Assembly: GCF_014138605.1 (NCBI RefSeq)
Contig: NZ_JACJHX010000024.1
Span: forward strand, 1-41,482
Direction: 5' to 3'
Length of the DNA: 41,482 nt
DNA from: Peribacillus huizhouensis
GTDB taxonomy: Bacteria > Bacillota > Bacilli > Bacillales > DSM-1321
The notes under the pieces were generated by a model. The model did no database searches and was not told where the DNA came from. It saw only the letters and a program-made list of their open reading frames with translations. The first letter of the stretch is position 1. Each line of letters starts with the position of its first letter. The position numbers and the translations under genes are program-made. Positions 24,335 through 33,233 of this stretch are shown in pieces.

Positions 24335-24571
24335 GCGAGCTGACCTAATAGAAACGGTCTCCATTTAGAGGTATAACAATATAAAGAACAGTACAAGTTA
24401 GGGTGAAAATGCATTGATTTCACCCTTTACATATTAACTGTTATCAATGCTTTACATTTATTAATAGCAAACCGTAAAATGTAGTCTTTTATAGAAATGG
24501 TTGATGCCTATAAATAGATATGGCGTCATATATAAATATAGAGTTTGGTAACACATGTATAATTTACGCTA

Positions 24572-24600
24572 TTGACGATAAATATATAAAGTATTATATT
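24572..24600 (+). promoter_or_regulatory. SigA promoter of the S-box transcript
   Basis: TTGACG (24572-24577), a 17-bp spacer and TATATT (24595-24600). It lies 29 bp before the riboswitch. Confidence 0.8.
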
Positions 24601-24628
24601 ATTATAAATAGTTAAAAAATTATAACTT

Positions 24629-24734
24629 TTCTTATCAAGAGAGGCGGAGGGACTGACCCTGTGAAGCCTCGGCAACCAGCATATCATGCCCGGTGCCAAA
24701 TTCAGAGGAATTTTAACAATTCCGAAGATAAGAA
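24629..24734 (+). promoter_or_regulatory. SAM-I (S-box) riboswitch
   Basis: The P1 arms TTCTTATC (24629-24636) and GATAAGAA (24727-24734) enclose the conserved core: AAGAGAGGCGGAGGGACTG, the CCCTGTGAAGCCTCGGCAACC stretch (kink-turn and SAM pocket), CCGGTGCCAAATTC and the final hairpin GGAATTT/AATTCC. It binds S-adenosylmethionine; with SAM bound, the downstream terminator forms. Confidence 0.97.
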
Positions 24735-24762
24735 GGTGGGTAAATCTTGATATAGTCATTCA

Positions 24763-24799
24763 AACTCCCCTTCTGTACATATGCAGTGGGGAGTTTTTT
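24763..24799 (+). terminator. Riboswitch-controlled terminator before hom
   Basis: ACTCCCC (24764-24770) pairs with GGGGAGT (24788-24794), followed by a T-run. It lies 30 nt after riboswitch P1 and 47 nt before the hom start. Confidence 0.93.
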
Positions 24800-24845
24800 A
24801 TGTTCCATTAAAATCGTTAATAAAAAAGACAGGAGGAATAAATTA

Positions 24846-26054
24846 ATGTCAGCTATACATATTGCATTATTAGGCTACGGTACTGTGGGGAAGGGCGTTT
24901 ATAAAACGATTCAAACACATCAGGAAAAGCTTAAGAATATTTTTAGGAAAGATGTAAAAGTGGTTGCAATACTTGTTAAGAATATAGAAAAACATCATGC
25001 ACCAGATCCTGATATTCTGTTAACAGATGATTTTAACAAGATTGTTAAACTTGAGAAGCTAGATGTTGTAATTGATGCGATCTTTGGTAAAAATCCAAGC
25101 TTTACTTACTTGCAGCAAGCGATGAACAAAGGTTGTCATGTGATAACGGCAAATAAAGAAATGTTTGCCTATCATGGAACTCAATTAAAACAGTTAGCCA
25201 AAGAACAGGGAGTAACTTTGGGGTTTGAGGCGACAGTCGCAGGTGGAATTCCTATTATCCAAACACTAAGGCAATTGTTACATGTGAATACTATACAAAA
25301 AGTGCAAGGAATTCTTAATGGGACCTCTAACTTTATTTTGACAAAGATGAGAGAAGAACTTTATCCATTTGAAACAGCGTTAAAACTTGCTCAAGAAAAA
25401 GGGTATGCTGAAGCTGATCCTACAAATGATGTGGAAGGATATGATGCCTTTTACAAAGCAGTGATTTTAAGTGAACTGGCTTTTGGTGAGATACCTAATT
25501 GGGAGGATTCGATCCGACAAGGGATTCAATCAATCACACCTGAGCAAATTGAGCTCTTTTCAGCATTTGGATATCGATTTAAACATGTAGCTTCTATGGA
25601 AAAGACAGCAAAAGGGATCCTATGCACAGTCAAACCTGTTCTGGTAAATGAAACGCATCCATTTTATCAAATCGAAGGCGTGCAAAATGCAGTATCCATC
25701 GATGGAGATATCGTGGGGAACATTAGTCTCCAAGGGCCAGGAGCTGGAATGTTTCCAACAGCAAGCGCCATTATCGAAGACTTGGTTTATATAAATAAAC
25801 ATAGTTTTTCACCCATTTTCTTAGATGAACAAAATGAATTATCTGTGAAGGCATTCAAGACTTACTGGGCAATTGGAGGAGATGTGGCTGTAGAAAATAT
25901 TCCTTCCCATATTCCAATCATTAACAGAATTAATCCAAACTTTCTTATTGTCGAAGCCTCGTGGGAAGAGATATGTAGTATTCAGTTGCCTAATGTTTAT
26001 TTATATCAAGTTCTCGGGAGGGTATTACCTGAAAAAACGCTTGTTCGTTCATGA
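24846..26054 (+). CDS. hom: Homoserine dehydrogenase lacking the ACT domain
   Basis: A 402-aa NAD(P)-dependent oxidoreductase that reduces aspartate semialdehyde to homoserine, the branch point to methionine and threonine. The N-terminal Rossmann motif is GYGTVGKGVY. The substrate domain has ITANKEMFA, EATVAGGIPIIQTLRQ, ILNGTSNFILTKM and YAEADPTNDVEGYDAFYK. The usual C-terminal ACT domain for threonine feedback seems absent; the last 60 residues do not resemble it. ATG 24846 follows AGGAGG; the frame is open upstream through the terminator but is not translated sensibly. Control by the SAM riboswitch suggests a methionine-dedicated enzyme, with a threonine-type hom expected elsewhere. Confidence 0.9.
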   Translation: MSAIHIALLGYGTVGKGVYKTIQTHQEKLKNIFRKDVKVVAILVKNIEKHHAPDPDILLTDDFNKIVKLEKLDVVIDAIFGKNPSFTYLQQAMNKGCHVITANKEMFAYHGTQLKQLAKEQGVTLGFEATVAGGIPIIQTLRQLLHVNTIQKVQGILNGTSNFILTKMREELYPFETALKLAQEKGYAEADPTNDVEGYDAFYKAVILSELAFGEIPNWEDSIRQGIQSITPEQIELFSAFGYRFKHVASMEKTAKGILCTVKPVLVNETHPFYQIEGVQNAVSIDGDIVGNISLQGPGAGMFPTASAIIEDLVYINKHSFSPIFLDEQNELSVKAFKTYWAIGGDVAVENIPSHIPIINRINPNFLIVEASWEEICSIQLPNVYLYQVLGRVLPEKTLVRS

Positions 26055-26069
26055 ATTAATTTGACTTAT

Positions 26070-26160
26070 AAAGTGGAACGCTTTACGTGGTGAAAGTCGC
26101 ACAAACAACGTGAGTGGGAGGAAAAGGGAGCTATAACGCAAATCCTTACCTATCTGAATG
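26070..26160 (+). other. Possible 5' remnant of a group II intron
   Basis: The segment with TGGTGAAAGTCGCAC, GTGAGTGGGAGGAAAAGG and AAATCCTTACCTATC resembles the domain I region near the 5' end of bacterial group II introns. No reverse transcriptase frame or domain V-like hairpin follows. This rests on recall of sequence style only. Confidence 0.35.
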
Positions 26161-26520
26161 GAGAATAATTGCTTATTAATATATGATATTAATAAGTAAT
26201 CTAGTAATAAATGTAATATAAGGATGTATTTAATAGGTCGTATTTCTTTTGATGTATTTGATCTAAAATGGTATTTCAATCAGAAATGAATTGAGCTATT
26301 TCTTGCTCAACTTATAAGTTAAATTAGATGTGGGTATAATCCTCAAATTGAACATAGATAACGTTTAAAATTTGGCTATCTTTGTGATAGCCTTTTCTCA
26401 TTATGCCAACGTTTCAGATTAGTCTAACTACAAAATTTAATTAATTTGCTAGGAATTAACGCTTGCAATACCAAAATCAGTTCAGATTAAGTAATAAAAA
26501 TATAGAATAAAGGTAGATAA
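26161..26520. other. Gap with two hairpins, no gene
   Basis: A 15-bp AT-rich inverted repeat (26168-26182 with 26186-26200) lacks a T-run. A second hairpin, GGCTATC/GATAGCC at 26374-26392 followed by TTTTCT, looks like a terminator. Nothing coding was recognised. Confidence 0.5.
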
Positions 26521-26973
26521 ATGAAGAATATTAATACATTGCTTCAGGGCTTAAATTGGCACAACTCTGAAGAAGTACAAAAAAAGTCCATAAATGAGCT
26601 ATCTAAACTAAGTGGTAAAGAAGTAATTATTTTAGCTGAACAAACAGAATTAAATCATAAAGCATGCTGGTTTAATTCAGCAATTGTCTTACAAAATATT
26701 GGATATCCAAACAATAAAGAATCCATTCCATACCTCATGCAATGGTTTCAAGATATTAACTGGCCTGGTGTAAGTACAGTTGTTGAAATCTTCAAAAGTA
26801 TAGATAGGGAGGAACTTAAATTACATATTGATAATGCCATTACACAAGGACTCAATGAACAAGATGATTTCTGGATTTTTGGTTTATTATTTCTTATTGA
26901 TAAATTACACATGACCCATATGTATGATAAAAAACATATTCATAAACTGGAGCAGTTTGCAGGTATTGAATAA
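26521..26973 (+). CDS. Small helical protein, possibly DUF5071
   Basis: A 150-aa soluble protein. It is predicted to be all-helical with HEAT-like spacing and the segment ESIPYLMQWFQDINWPGVS, which resembles the DUF5071 family. I know no biochemical role; many such orphan genes in Bacillus are immunity-type or toxin-cluster remnants, but no toxin is adjacent. AAAGGTAGATAA lies before the ATG, a modest ribosome binding site. The gene is AT-rich and lies in a low-density accessory stretch, which suggests horizontal acquisition. Confidence 0.65.
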   Translation: MKNINTLLQGLNWHNSEEVQKKSINELSKLSGKEVIILAEQTELNHKACWFNSAIVLQNIGYPNNKESIPYLMQWFQDINWPGVSTVVEIFKSIDREELKLHIDNAITQGLNEQDDFWIFGLLFLIDKLHMTHMYDKKHIHKLEQFAGIE

Positions 26974-27096
26974 TTACTCATCTTAATCTACGGGGCGGTT
27001 TATTCAAGTAGGAATTTACGATTTCATACAAAATTATACTGTAAAAATGATACAATTAAACAAGAATTTAGGGGAGCGATTGTAAGGGGGAGCAAT

Positions 27097-27333
27097 ATGC
27101 TAAAAACATTAAGAATTATCTTATCAATAGTTGGTGTTATGTTAGCAGTTTTTTGTCTAATAACTCAAAATGTTGAGTTTATTCCTTATTTGATGTTGAT
27201 ATTAAGTATTTCAATAATGATTACAGGAGGAATTGAACTTCAAAAAGATAAAAAAGAGTTTTGGGGTTATATGTGCATCGGTGTTTCTTTGTTTGCTTTT
27301 TATGTTTCCATACAGGGGTTTTTATTAAGCTAA
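27097..27333 (+). CDS. Small membrane protein, YczI/DUF3953-like
   Basis: A 78-aa protein with three hydrophobic segments (about 5-24, 28-46 and 57-77) and a short charged loop ELQKDKKE after the second. Pattern and length match the YczI/DUF3953 family. The function is unknown; the location is the cytoplasmic membrane. AAGGGGGAG precedes the ATG. Confidence 0.75.
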   Translation: MLKTLRIILSIVGVMLAVFCLITQNVEFIPYLMLILSISIMITGGIELQKDKKEFWGYMCIGVSLFAFYVSIQGFLLS

Positions 27334-27452
27334 AGGGACAGTTAGTAAAACAATAGGATTATCTATTTCTACTAAAAGTATAAGCTGAATCAATTAAGTA
27401 ACTAAAAAAATTAGTTAGGATGTTTTAGATAATCTGTAAAATAGCTCGATTA

Positions 27453-27481
27453 AAAATCCTGTACAATGCAGGATTTTTTCT
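27453..27481 (+). terminator. Terminator before the methyltransferase gene
   Basis: AAAATCCTG/CAGGATTTT with a 7-nt loop and trailing Ts. The same stem sequence occurs at 41405-41434. Confidence 0.8.
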
Positions 27482-27539
27482 TCTTAAACGGGAAGGGTTA
27501 TTAAATTAGGAAAATTATTGTATTAGAGGGAGGGGAAAT

Positions 27540-28295
27540 ATGAAACTAAATGTTGGTACAGAAGAAGCAATTAAAAGGTGGGATCGTTTCGCGGATACAT
27601 ATTCAGCAACTCATACCGAACAAGGAGACCTTCATAAAGAAGTTTTTTTAAATCCAACATTAATAACACTTATGGGAAAGGTAAATAATAAAAAAGTTTT
27701 AGATGCTGGGTGCGGCGAAGGATATTTAAGTAGAATTTTAGCCAAGTCTAAAGCTGCTGTAACGGCTGTGGATTATTCACCAAGAATGATAGAAATAGCT
27801 AAAGGAAGAACTCCAAATGATTTGTTAATTGATTATAGGCAGGGTAATTGTGAGGACTTGAATTTTTTAAAAGATAAAAGTTTCGATTTAATAGTATCCA
27901 ATATGGTTATTCAAGACCTTGAAAATTACGAAAAAGCATTTCAAGAAATGTATCGGTTATTAGTAGATGGAGGCTGTTTTATTTTTTCAATTTTACATCC
28001 TTGTTTTGTTACTCCAGAAAGTGGTTGGGAGAAAACAAAAGACGGAAAAAAATTACATTGGAACGTAGATAAATATTTTTATGAAGGTGCGTATGAACAA
28101 AGGTTAGGAGATAAAGAAAAAATGTTATTCTTCCATAGAACCTTAACAAGTTATATTAATACTTTAATCAAAACGGGTTTTATTTTAGAAAGCATAGTAG
28201 AACCAAAGCCATCAAAGGAGATATTAAAAAAATATCCTTCATTTGAAGAAGATTTTAGATGTGCTGATTTTATAGTCTTTAAATTAAAAAAGTAA
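27540..28295 (+). CDS. Class I SAM-dependent methyltransferase
   Basis: A 251-aa cytoplasmic enzyme. Motif I VLDAGCGEGYLSRILA (near residues 51-66) binds SAM, the acidic residue that contacts the ribose is in VTAVDYSPRMIE, and motif IV/V appears as FDLIVSNMVIQDL with LVDGGCFIFSILHP. It belongs to the Methyltransf_11/UbiE-like group; the acceptor substrate is unknown. AGAGGGAGGGG precedes the ATG. It is a single gene with a terminator upstream. It is more AT-rich than the core genes, suggesting an accessory gene. Confidence 0.85.
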   Translation: MKLNVGTEEAIKRWDRFADTYSATHTEQGDLHKEVFLNPTLITLMGKVNNKKVLDAGCGEGYLSRILAKSKAAVTAVDYSPRMIEIAKGRTPNDLLIDYRQGNCEDLNFLKDKSFDLIVSNMVIQDLENYEKAFQEMYRLLVDGGCFIFSILHPCFVTPESGWEKTKDGKKLHWNVDKYFYEGAYEQRLGDKEKMLFFHRTLTSYINTLIKTGFILESIVEPKPSKEILKKYPSFEEDFRCADFIVFKLKK

Positions 28296-28349
28296 AATTA
28301 AATATTTTTGGATTCATGGTTCAAATAAAAAAGTGCATTAGCATGATAG

Positions 28350-28487
28350 GCGGGTGGACAAAAGCAAAGAGCAAACTTTCATTCAGAAATAAGTGAACAT
28401 AGAAACTTCCGAACTAAAATAGCATTATATTCTGGTGGGATAGGATTAATTTCATTAGGAATTGAGGGCTTCTTGTTCTTTTTATAA
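28350..28487 (+). pseudogene. Remnant of a small membrane protein gene
   Basis: An open frame without a start codon ends at TAA near 28487. The translated end, ALYSGGIGLISLGIEGFLFF, is a plausible transmembrane helix preceded by a charged stretch. It looks like the 3' end of a decayed gene; the family is unknown. Confidence 0.35.
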
Positions 28488-28630
28488 AAGTGATAAGTAA
28501 AGTTCATGAATTAATAAGCCATGTTTATGTATGTTGCTAGACTCTGTAGATGGCTTCTCATTTTTTATGACCTTTTAAATAAATTTAAATTATCATATAA
28601 TAGAAATAATTGTAATGCAAAATTTAGGGG

Positions 28631-28704
28631 TATAATTGAGTCAGAAAAGGTGTGAGAGTCGGTCATTTCTTAGCGTGATGTGAAACCTACATCTTTTTTG
28701 CTAA
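28631..28704 (+). promoter_or_regulatory. mqo promoter and leader with terminator-like hairpin
   Basis: A perfect -10 TATAAT lies at 28631-28636; the -35 is weak. The leader then carries GATGTG/TACATC (28677-28682/28688-28693) followed by six Ts (28694-28699), and TTAGC/GCTAA (28670-28674/28700-28704) can close around it. This may be an attenuator ahead of mqo. I recognise no known riboswitch class in it. Confidence 0.5.
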
Positions 28705-28729
28705 ATTTAAGGGGAAAAGGTTGATAAAA

Positions 28730-30229
28730 ATGAGCAGCAGAGAAACTAAAGCAGACGTCATTTTAATTGGCGCCGGAATCATGAGTGCGACTTTAGGGAC
28801 ACTCTTGAAAGAATTAGTACCGGAATGGGAAATTACAGTGTTTGAGAAACTCGCAAACGCAGGAGAGGAAAGCTCTAATGAATGGAATAATGCGGGAACG
28901 GGGCATGCGGCATTGTGCGAGCTTAACTACACGGTCGAACAACCAGACGGATCTGTAGATATTAGTAAAGCGATAAAAATTAATGAACAGTTTCAGGTTT
29001 CCATGCAGTTTTGGTCTTATCTTGTAAACAGCAAGCTGATAAAAAATCCACAGGACTTTATCATGCCATTGCCTCATATGAGTATGGTACAAGGAGATAA
29101 AAATGTAACGTTCTTAAAGAAACGTTTTGAAGCGCTGTCAAACAATCCATTGTTCCAAGGGATGGAGTTTTCTGATGATTCAGCAAAACTGATGGAATGG
29201 ATTCCGCTAGTTATGCAAGACCGTCCATTGAATGAAGCAATAGCGGCAACAAAAATCGACTCTGGAACGGATGTCAACTTTGGTGCATTAACGAACATGT
29301 TGTTTGACCACTTAAAGACTAAAAACGTCGATATTAACTTTAAACATAGCGTTGATAATATGAAACGTACTAGTGATGGCTCATGGGAATTAAAAGTGCG
29401 TAATGTAGATAGCGGTAGCGTCGAACGCCATACTGCAAAATTCGTCTTTATCGGAGGCGGGGGTGGAAGCTTACATTTACTCCAAAAATCCGGTATTCCA
29501 GAAGGGAAAAACATTGGCGGATTCCCAGTAAGCGGGATTTTCATGGTATGTAATAATCCAGAAGTTGTTGCGCAACATCATGCAAAAGTATACGGGAAAG
29601 CTAAAGTTGGTGCTCCACCAATGTCTGTTCCACATCTTGACACACGATTTATCGACAATAAAAAATCATTGCTATTTGGACCATTTGCCGGCTTCTCACC
29701 GAAGTTTTTAAAAACAGGTTCAATGTTGGATTTAGTAACTTCAGTCAAACCGAGTAATGTGTTAACTATGTTGGCGGCAGGCGCAAAAGAGATGTCATTG
29801 ACAAAATACCTGATCCAGCAAGTGATGTTATCGAAAGAACAGCGTATGGAAGAGTTAAGAGAGTTTATCCCGAACGCTAAGCTCGAAGACTGGGACTTAG
29901 TAGTAGCGGGCCAACGTGTACAAGTTATCAAAGATACTCCTGAAGGAAAAGGAACGCTTCAATTTGGTACCGAAGTGATTACTGCCGCTGATGGATCGAT
30001 TGCAGCTTTATTAGGTGCATCTCCAGGTGCTTCTACTGCTGTACACGTTATGCTTGAGGTAATGAAAAAATGCTTCCCGCAACAGATCGAAGAGTGGGAA
30101 CCAAAGATCAAAGAAATGATTCCTTCTTATGGCGTGTCATTAATGGAAAATCCAGAGCTTCTGCAAGAAATTCATACTTCAACGGCAGAGACGCTTGGTC
30201 TAAGCCAAAAAGAGCTAGTCTATAGTTAA
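28730..30229 (+). CDS. mqo: Malate:quinone oxidoreductase Mqo
   Basis: A 499-aa FAD-dependent peripheral membrane enzyme that oxidises malate to oxaloacetate and passes electrons to the quinone pool (menaquinone in Bacillus), bypassing NAD-linked malate dehydrogenase. The FAD-binding motif [15 protein letters not shown] is at the N-terminus; [50 protein letters not shown] and the C-terminal [15 protein letters not shown] are highly characteristic. The length is normal. I choose ATG 28730, 9 nt after AAAAGG, over TTG 28721. It is a single gene with its own leader and terminator. It connects functionally to the men genes earlier in the window. Confidence 0.96.
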   Translation: MSSRETKADVILIGAGIMSATLGTLLKELVPEWEITVFEKLANAGEESSNEWNNAGTGHAALCELNYTVEQPDGSVDISKAIKINEQFQVSMQFWSYLVNSKLIKNPQDFIMPLPHMSMVQGDKNVTFLKKRFEALSNNPLFQGMEFSDDSAKLMEWIPLVMQDRPLNEAIAATKIDSGTDVNFGALTNMLFDHLKTKNVDINFKHSVDNMKRTSDGSWELKVRNVDSGSVERHTAKFVFIGGGGGSLHLLQKSGIPEGKNIGGFPVSGIFMVCNNPEVVAQHHAKVYGKAKVGAPPMSVPHLDTRFIDNKKSLLFGPFAGFSPKFLKTGSMLDLVTSVKPSNVLTMLAAGAKEMSLTKYLIQQVMLSKEQRMEELREFIPNAKLEDWDLVVAGQRVQVIKDTPEGKGTLQFGTEVITAADGSIAALLGASPGASTAVHVMLEVMKKCFPQQIEEWEPKIKEMIPSYGVSLMENPELLQEIHTSTAETLGLSQKELVYS

Positions 30230-30536
30230 TTCTCTGGACATAGAAATAATGATATTGAATGATAAGTTTAAGCAACATTTTCATCTATAGACATCGTTTC
30301 TATGATGAAGAGATTGATAAGGCAATGATTGAAAAAACAGAGATAAAATAAAAAATTACTTAAAGAATTGAGTAAATAATAGAATATCATTGGAAATAAG
30401 ACACAGAACCTTTGAAATCTTTGGATTAAAGGTTCTTTTTTATATTCGTAGTTAGAGAGGCTATGGTGAACCGTACTATAAGTAAAGGTGAATTTTCTAA
30501 TATATTAGTAATAATAAGGTTATGACAGTATAGATT
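30230..30536. other. Gap after mqo with a terminator
   Basis: It holds AGAACCTTT/AAAGGTTCT (30405-30413/30428-30436) followed by six Ts, the likely mqo terminator. A 30-codon frame (30259-30351) has no ribosome binding site and is not called. The remainder is AT-rich without recognisable content. Confidence 0.7.
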
Positions 30537-30890
30537 TTAAACAAACATAAAAACAGCTGCCATAAATTTCCCGACAGCCGTGATAAAGTTACCTTTACCC
30601 TTACCAGTGCCAACTGTGCCAGTCCAATCGTCAGAGTGATTTTCATGACCTGTCCCTTTGAGGGTGACCAACAAGCTGTAAGGAAATTCATCTATTAGAG
30701 CCAGCGCATGCTCAAATGGCAGGATAGTGTCTTCTGTCCCGTGAATTACCAAGGTTGGATTAATTTCCTTTATCTTATCTTCATAGAAGTCATCGCCCTT
30801 AAGAAGGGCATGATTAAACATACATAGTAGATTGTTAGCTCGATTGATTTCTTTTGTAACCTGCTGAAACGCTCTCTTTTCATCGACGTT
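30537..30890 (-). pseudogene. Truncated alpha/beta hydrolase gene
   Basis: The minus-strand frame from about 30890 reads as the C-terminal part of an alpha/beta hydrolase: EKRAFQQVTKEINRANNLL, then FNHALLKGDD, then the strand-acid segment NPTLVIHGTEDTILPFEHA and the His segment LKGTGHE. The N-terminal half, including the nucleophile Ser, is missing upstream, where the frame hits a stop, and the last about 30 codons (low-complexity Gly/Thr run) no longer look like the family. No start codon or ribosome binding site fits. I regard it as a decayed gene. Confidence 0.75.
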
Positions 30891-31033
30891 TTAAAAACGT
30901 AGCGAAGCTTCCCCCTTTTGATTTTTTAACTATCTCTTAGTATACAACTGTGAACTAATCAAAGAACTAAAACAATACAGTTTGCTAATTGGGTAAATGG
31001 ATTAACTTTACAGGGCTCATTTAAAAAAATTCA

Positions 31034-31063
31034 TTGTAATCGATGATGATAATCGTTATCATC
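31034..31063 (+). promoter_or_regulatory. efeMBU promoter with overlapping Fur box
   Basis: TTGTAA (31034-31039), a 17-bp spacer and TATCAT (31057-31062). The dyad GATGATAATCGTTATCATC (31045-31063) contains TGATAATCGTTATCA, a near-perfect Fur box that covers the spacer and -10, so iron-loaded Fur would block polymerase. Confidence 0.9.
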
Positions 31064-31097
31064 AAAGTATGAAACTATTTCGGAAGTGGGTATAAGT

Positions 31098-31967
31098 ATG
31101 AAAAAAAAATCATTATTGTCAGTGTTAGTAGCAGGGGGCATTCTAATAACTGGGTGTGAGAATACAGAGGAATTGAAAAAAGACGACAAACCTGCAACAG
31201 AAGAAACTGAACCAGCAGCACAAGAGGTTGATTTATCTACGGAGCTATCAAGCTATCAAGAATTTGCATTTGAGCAAATGGATCAATTTTTACTTGAGAC
31301 AGAAAAGTTTGTGAACCTCTTTAAAGCTGGCGACATTGAAGGGGCAAAAGCAGCCTATGCACCAGCACGTATGTACTTCGAGCGGTCAGAGCCAATCGCT
31401 GAAAGCTTTGGAGACCTTGATCCACGTATTGACGGTCGTTTAGCGGATATTCAGGAAGAGGGCAAAGGCGAGGAAGAATGGTCGGGCTACCATAAACTTG
31501 AACATGCATTGTGGGTAGAAAATAAAACGGCAGGCTACGAGGGTGTGGCAGATCAACTACTAGCAGATGTGAAGGAACTACACGCATTGGTTCAAACGGT
31601 TGATGTTACAGCGGATTTAATGATTACTGGTGCCGTTGATTTATTAAATGAAGTATCAACATCTAAAATTACTGGTGAAGAAGAAATCTATTCTCACACG
31701 GACCTTTATGACTTTAAGGCAAATATTGAAGGGGCAGAAAAAATCTTTGAGATTCTACGTCCAAAATTAGAAGCAAAAGATAAGGAGCTAGTAGCAACAT
31801 TAGATGAAAAATTCAAAGCAGTGGACGATTTATTAGCACAGCATGCAACAGCTAATGGTGGCTATGTATCATATGAGGAATTAACAGAGGACCACACGAA
31901 AGCACTTGCAACAGCTGTTAATCAACTTGGTGAACCATTAAGTCAAATGGGCATTATTTTGGAGTGA
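31098..31967 (+). CDS. efeM: Iron uptake lipoprotein EfeM/FepA (imelysin-like)
   Basis: A 289-aa lipoprotein. The signal peptide ends in ITGC (Cys20), followed by a Glu/Lys/Pro-rich linker and the EfeM/EfeO alpha-helical domain (M75 imelysin-like). The metal site HxxE appears as H132-K-L-E135 in SGYHKLEHALW. There is no N-terminal cupredoxin domain, so it is the EfeM form. It is thought to bind iron and hand it to the permease. ATG 31098 is chosen over GTG 31086 because the signal sequence starts there; the ribosome binding site is weak. First gene of efeM-efeB-efeU; efeB follows after 6 nt. Confidence 0.92.
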   Translation: MKKKSLLSVLVAGGILITGCENTEELKKDDKPATEETEPAAQEVDLSTELSSYQEFAFEQMDQFLLETEKFVNLFKAGDIEGAKAAYAPARMYFERSEPIAESFGDLDPRIDGRLADIQEEGKGEEEWSGYHKLEHALWVENKTAGYEGVADQLLADVKELHALVQTVDVTADLMITGAVDLLNEVSTSKITGEEEIYSHTDLYDFKANIEGAEKIFEILRPKLEAKDKELVATLDEKFKAVDDLLAQHATANGGYVSYEELTEDHTKALATAVNQLGEPLSQMGIILE

Positions 31968-31973
31968 GCATAA

Positions 31974-33233
31974 ATGACAGAGCCAATCGATGAAAAATGG
32001 ATAAATAAGAAAGTCTCTAGACGTGACATATTGAAGTTGACAGGCGTCGGTGCCGCTGGGGTTGCTATTGGTGCCACAAGCTTAGGTGGTGTGATAAAAG
32101 CAATGGGCTCTGATGTCTTTGAGCCTGTTGCTGATAGTACTAGAGCAATCAATAAAGTGGATTTTTATGGCAAGTATCAATCTGGCATCACTACCCCTGT
32201 ACAAACGAATATTTATTTTGCTTCTTTGGATGTATTATTTACATCGAAGAAAGATCTACAAGAGTTGTTCCAAAAATGGACACCTCTTGTTGAACGATTA
32301 ATGAATGGTGAATTAATGGTCGATTTAACAACAAATACTAGAATTCCTACAGGAGATACCGGTGAAGCAGCGGGGATGGATGTTGCAAATTTATCTATTA
32401 CGATCGGTGTAGGACCATCTTTGTTTGATAAGCTTGGTATTTCGCATTTGAAGCCTGCGGAGTTAAAGGATTTACCACATTTCCCGAAAGATCAACTACA
32501 AAAAGAATTTACGGGTGGCGATATATGTATTCAAGCTTGTGCGGATGATCCACAGGTAGCGTTCCATGCCGTGCGCAATTTAGTACGTGCAGCCTCTGGT
32601 AAGGTAGAGATTAAATGGTCACAGGCAGGGTTTAACTCGTTCCCGGCTGATGGAGGAACACCACGTAATTTATTTGCGTTCAAGGATGGTACGGTGAACC
32701 CCACGATTACAGATGAAAAAGATTTAAATAAAGTTGTCTGGGTCGATAAGGGATGGCTAAAGGATGGTACTTATTTAGTTGCACGTAAAATTCAAATGCA
32801 TCTTGAAACATGGGATCGTACATCTTTAAAGGATCAGGAAGCAACATTTGGACGCTATCGGGATAGTGGTGCTCCATTTGGGAAAACCAAGGAATTTGAT
32901 GATTTTGATGTAGAGGCGAAGGATAGTAAGGGTGAATATATTATGCCAGATACGTCACATGTACATTTGGCACGTAAATCGGGTGCGCGTATTTTACGTC
33001 GCTCATATTCTTACGCATCAGGTGTTATGTCGAATACCGGAGAACATGACGCAGGGCTAATATTCATCTCTTTTCAAAAAGATCCAGCCCAATTTACAAC
33101 TGTTCAAAATAGTTTAGGACGATTGGATAAAATGAATGAGTACATTACCCATCGAGGCAGTGCCGTGTTTGCTTGCTTCCCTGGTGTACAAAAGGGGAGT
33201 TATTTAGGTGAAGCACTTTTTAACGCGGTGTAG
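31974..33233 (+). CDS. efeB: Dye-decolorising haem peroxidase EfeB/FepB, Tat-exported
   Basis: A 419-aa DyP-type peroxidase. A twin-arginine signal (SRRDILKLTG followed by a hydrophobic Ala/Gly-rich stretch) indicates export of the folded, haem-loaded enzyme. The DyP signature occurs as FAFKDGTVNP, with Ala where GxxDG normally has its first Gly; the proximal haem His lies in SHVHLARKSGARILRR. It supports ferrous or haem iron use by the EfeU system. GGAGTGAG lies before the ATG. Its last 26 nt overlap the efeU start. No tatAC genes are adjacent, unlike in Staphylococcus. Confidence 0.93.
   Translation: MTEPIDEKWINKKVSRRDILKLTGVGAAGVAIGATSLGGVIKAMGSDVFEPVADSTRAINKVDFYGKYQSGITTPVQTNIYFASLDVLFTSKKDLQELFQKWTPLVERLMNGELMVDLTTNTRIPTGDTGEAAGMDVANLSITIGVGPSLFDKLGISHLKPAELKDLPHFPKDQLQKEFTGGDICIQACADDPQVAFHAVRNLVRAASGKVEIKWSQAGFNSFPADGGTPRNLFAFKDGTVNPTITDEKDLNKVVWVDKGWLKDGTYLVARKIQMHLETWDRTSLKDQEATFGRYRDSGAPFGKTKEFDDFDVEAKDSKGEYIMPDTSHVHLARKSGARILRRSYSYASGVMSNTGEHDAGLIFISFQKDPAQFTTVQNSLGRLDKMNEYITHRGSAVFACFPGVQKGSYLGEALFNAV

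Noticed and set aside
30259..30351. 30-codon frame after mqo
   Set aside because: It has no ribosome binding site; possibly a gene scrap.
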